Assembly (NCBI GenBank): GCA_019118445.1
Contig: DWYY01000194.1
Coordinates: 1 to 46,818 of the forward strand
Source of the DNA: Candidatus Eisenbergiella merdipullorum
GTDB taxonomy: Bacteria; Bacillota; Clostridia; Lachnospirales; Lachnospiraceae
Length of the DNA: 46,818 bases
Direction: 5' to 3'
In this document: positions 44,752-46,818 of the stretch, piece after piece
Layout: every line of letters starts with the position of its first letter
How positions within the stretch are numbered: the first letter of the stretch is position 1
Made by a program: the position numbers and the translations under genes
The notes under the pieces: model-generated
Databases searched by the model: none
Seen by the model: only the letters and a program-made list of their open reading frames with translations
Told to the model about the DNA's origin: nothing

Positions 44752-46371
44752 ATGGGAAAAGTGGTATTAAAGGCATCGGATTTCGGCGCCGTGCCCAATA
44801 CGGGCGAAGATATGGCGCCGGCGCTCAGGCTTGCCATTACGAAAGCAGCGCAGTACGAAACAAAGAAGCACGATCTGACCGTAATGATTCAGCTGGAGGC
44901 CGGAGAATACCGGCTGGCGGAAAGCGTTGATAATGTGATGCTGCCTTTCCGTGGATGCAGCGGGATCATTCTGAAGGGCGTTGTGGATGAAAAGGGGGAG
45001 CCCTGTACCTGGCTGAAGGTCCGACTGAAGCTTCAGAATGATGTGGCTGCCAGTGCGCATATAGCGCTTTGGGAGACAAAAGACATTCGTCTGGAAAATC
45101 TGATCTTTGACTATACGGAGCGTTTCAGCAGCGCCGGAAAAGTGGTAGAAGCGGATCCGGAACAGGACAGAGTGGTCGTCGATGTACTGGAAGGGCAGAG
45201 CCATTTTGACGGGATGAAATGCTATTCCGCCAACAGCTGGAATCTGAAAACCAGAGAGATGAACAATGTGGATGCGCTGACGATCGGGGTGAATAAAGCG
45301 GTATTTTCTCATACCTGGCGGCGGATCCCGGGCGGAGACGGAAGAAGATATGAAATACAGGGGATGCATTTTGCCCGCCTTCTGCAGCCCGGCGACGGTA
45401 TGTCCTGGCATTTTAATGTAGTTGGCCAGCCGGGAGAGATGCCCTTTGTGATCTATGCGGAAGACAGTGAGAATATCCAACTGGAAAATATCCGAATCTA
45501 TAGCTGTATTGGCATGACGGCGATATTTAAAGGAAATAAAGACATTACCATGAAAAATATCCGTGTGGAACCGGAAGGGACTTCTCTGGCGGTAAGCCCC
45601 AGAGATTTTGCCTGGTTCGTGGCGAACAGCGGAAAACTGCTCGTTGAAAACGCCTATGTGAAAGGGGTGAGATGGGATCCCTTCAACATTCATTCCGGAT
45701 TCTGTAAGATCACAAGCGTTTCCGAAGACAGAGCACAGGTCTGTGCAGAGATGAAGAAGGATTACCTGAGATTTCGCTGTAAGGGAGATAAGGTGATCTT
45801 CTGGACGAAGGAAGGGCCGGTAGAAAGACGGACTGCCTGCATAGAGGAAAAGGAAGCGGAACTTTGCATGACGCTGACTGAAAAACTGCCCTCCATCATA
45901 ATGGAAGGGATGTATCTCACTCCCGGATGGTGGAATCTGGACGAAGCTGTATTCCGCCATACAACGATCGAGGGCAACTGCGGTACCGGGATTCTGTATC
46001 AGAATGAAAACCTACTGGTGGAGGACTGTATATTCCGCAATAATACCTATGATGACATCGGACTGGGCCCGATCGATCCATGGGAGGGATGTTTTGCCAG
46101 AAACATTGTGATCCGCAATAACGTATTTGAAGGCTCTGCGTGGATGAACAAATATCGGGTTCATGACGGCGCAATTTCCATTTTCAATGGATATGAGCCG
46201 ATGCGGGACTGCCCGTACAACTGCGATATTGTGATCGAAAACAATGTGATCCGCGATCAGGCGACGGGTATCAGTATCCGCAACGCGGAACAGGTCAGAC
46301 TGGCGGGAAACAGGATGGAACGGGTGAAGACAGAAGTGCTGGTGGGAAGACAGGAAATGGTCAGGCTTTAG
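44752..46371 (+). CDS. Right-handed beta-helix protein, GH110-like pattern
   Basis: A 539-residue protein without a signal peptide. The start KASDFGAVPNTGEDMAPALR is typical of the pectate-lyase-3 superfamily, and repeated coils (NIQLENIRIYS, DITMKNIRVEP, NIVIRNNVFEG, DIVIENNVIRD) mark a beta-helix. The order GMTAIFKGN, DFAWFVANSGKLLVENAY, WDPFNIHSG follows that of GH110 alpha-1,3-galactosidases (ADATHFVNCRG, DDATNVHG), with one of each acidic pair kept. A glycosidase for the imported glycan is likely, but the exact activity is not proven. Co-transcribed with the FAD gene (18 bases apart). Confidence 0.78.
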   Translation: MGKVVLKASDFGAVPNTGEDMAPALRLAITKAAQYETKKHDLTVMIQLEAGEYRLAESVDNVMLPFRGCSGIILKGVVDEKGEPCTWLKVRLKLQNDVAASAHIALWETKDIRLENLIFDYTERFSSAGKVVEADPEQDRVVVDVLEGQSHFDGMKCYSANSWNLKTREMNNVDALTIGVNKAVFSHTWRRIPGGDGRRYEIQGMHFARLLQPGDGMSWHFNVVGQPGEMPFVIYAEDSENIQLENIRIYSCIGMTAIFKGNKDITMKNIRVEPEGTSLAVSPRDFAWFVANSGKLLVENAYVKGVRWDPFNIHSGFCKITSVSEDRAQVCAEMKKDYLRFRCKGDKVIFWTKEGPVERRTACIEEKEAELCMTLTEKLPSIIMEGMYLTPGWWNLDEAVFRHTTIEGNCGTGILYQNENLLVEDCIFRNNTYDDIGLGPIDPWEGCFARNIVIRNNVFEGSAWMNKYRVHDGAISIFNGYEPMRDCPYNCDIVIENNVIRDQATGISIRNAEQVRLAGNRMERVKTEVLVGRQEMVRL

Positions 46372-46416
46372 GGCTGAAGCATTTCGCTGTTAGGGAAAAA
46401 GTGAATACATAAAAAT

Positions 46417-46461
46417 AAAAAAGTACAGAACAGACATTCGATTTTGCTCTGTACTTTTTTT
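46417..46461. terminator. Terminator after the beta-helix gene
   Basis: AAAAAAGTACAGA (46417-46429) pairs with TCTGTACTTTTTT (46448-46460). A-run before and T-run after make it bidirectional. It ends the carbohydrate operon. Confidence 0.85.
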
Positions 46462-46482
46462 ATGGGGTCTGATATAATCGGG

Positions 46483-46704
46483 ATGGTAATCGGCAATAAA
46501 GAAGCTAAAATTTTGAGCACGCATCTCCGGAAGCTGACGGCCGAGAACGATTTTTCAAAGCTTGTGCTGGAAAACGGTTACGAAGATTTAAAAATCCCGG
46601 ATATCAGGCATCCAACATGGCTGATACACCTGGTTTTGATATATTTCAAAAGATTTTACTGCGACAAAGGCACCTCAGAAAAATATGACGGAAGGGTTGT
46701 GTGA
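46483..46704 (+). CDS. Small unrecognised ORF
   Basis: The frame is open from inside the terminator; ATG 46462 or 46483 are possible starts, neither with a clear ribosome-binding site. From 46483 it gives 73 residues (MVIGNKEAKILSTHLRKL...). A TATAAT at 46473-46478 just before suggests a promoter instead of coding sequence there. No family was recognised. It may be a remnant, as the next frame also is. Confidence 0.3.
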   Translation: MVIGNKEAKILSTHLRKLTAENDFSKLVLENGYEDLKIPDIRHPTWLIHLVLIYFKRFYCDKGTSEKYDGRVV

Positions 46705-46818
46705 AAGAGGAAGGATGGATAGAGCCTAAGGTTGATGAGCAGTATAGTCCGGATCGGACAATTTTAACGCTTCCTCTGGTAAAACAAGCGAAAAAAGCAA
46801 GCGAAAAAAACAAGCGAA
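46701..46818 (+). pseudogene. 5'-truncated fragment resembling the C-terminal part of an ATP-binding (AlbA_2-type) protein
   Basis: A frame open from 46689 to the window end reads KEEGWIEPKVDEQYSPDRT, then ILTLPLVKQAKKASEKNKR. The 'EP..DEQ.SPDRTILTL' pattern and the following Lys-rich repeats are what I recall from the region after the ATPase part in Lachnospiraceae ATP-binding proteins with a C-terminal winged helix. No N-terminal part lies upstream, so this is a remnant or starts at GTG 46701. The end of the window repeats AAGCGAAAAAA-like units three times. Confidence 0.4.

Noticed and set aside
46444-46482. Earlier start of the small right-edge frame
   Set aside because: It lies inside the hairpin and T-run of a terminator and over a TATAAT box, so coding is unlikely there.
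46770-46818. Short A-rich repeats that could suggest a CRISPR array
   Set aside because: Units are about 12-15 bases with no constant spacer length and are in frame with a Lys-rich protein segment.

Overview
The window looks like a chromosomal segment of a gut-type Lachnospiraceae bacterium (Clostridia, Bacillota). I infer this from the gene set and gene order: dnaK-dnaJ-prmA-rsmE; a cysteine desulfurase next to thiI without a rhodanese domain; ireB-ruvX-DUF1292 followed by RNase J, a YlbF-family gene, a shortened MltG-like gene, a YrrM/TrmR methyltransferase and a U32 protein; a type III glutamine synthetase; ftsEX followed by a coiled-coil M23 protein and an S41 protease; and YesMN-type regulators beside LplB/YtcP-type transporters. 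Start codons include several TTG and GTG. Shine-Dalgarno sites are strong and most transcription units end in recognisable hairpins. No phage, insertion sequence, CRISPR array or rRNA gene was seen.

Layout. 1-8.4 kb is housekeeping: chaperones (dnaK truncated by the window edge, dnaJ), an EcsC-family protein, two ribosome-directed methyltransferases (prmA, rsmE) and the tRNA 4-thiouridine pair (cysteine desulfurase, thiI). 8.4-9.0 kb holds an unusual nested inverted-repeat element with the geometry of a structured RNA, and a degenerate HPr on the minus strand that has lost the phospho-histidine. 9.0-16.3 kb is RNA modification and decay plus envelope genes (mtaB, ireB, ruvX, DUF1292, rnj, ylbF-like, mltG-like stub, trmR-like, U32/TrhP-like). 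16.3-19.0 kb is the nitrogen part: glnN with a leader that combines a terminator and an overlapping A1/G4 hexaloop hairpin (ANTAR-like), then a tRNA-Gln(CUG).

19.2-25.9 kb is accessory. It has a minus-strand, AT-richer, secreted and membrane-anchored glycosidase-like gene broken by a 4-bp tandem duplication. A four-gene catabolic operon follows (enolase-superfamily dehydratase, RraA-like protein, SDR, alpha/beta hydrolase) that could form a non-phosphorylative sugar-acid pathway. 26-35 kb returns to core functions: acyl-ACP thioesterase, CvfB, CPBP protease and a GT26-like protein; then a PucR/CdaR-type regulator, ftsE-ftsX, an EnvC/PcsB-like M23 activator or hydrolase, and an S41 protease. 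Together these last four look like a septal peptidoglycan hydrolysis module.

35-46.4 kb is a self-contained carbohydrate locus. A YesN-type response regulator and YesM-type sensor kinase are followed, after a terminator and a clear promoter, by two ABC permeases and a lipoprotein binding protein. Past a second terminator lie a three-domain FAD-dependent oxidoreductase and a cytoplasmic beta-helix protein that resembles GH110 alpha-galactosidases in pattern. The last 350 bases hold a strong terminator, a small unrecognised reading frame and a 5'-truncated piece of what looks like an ATP-binding protein. All assignments come from reading the sequence; no database search was run.
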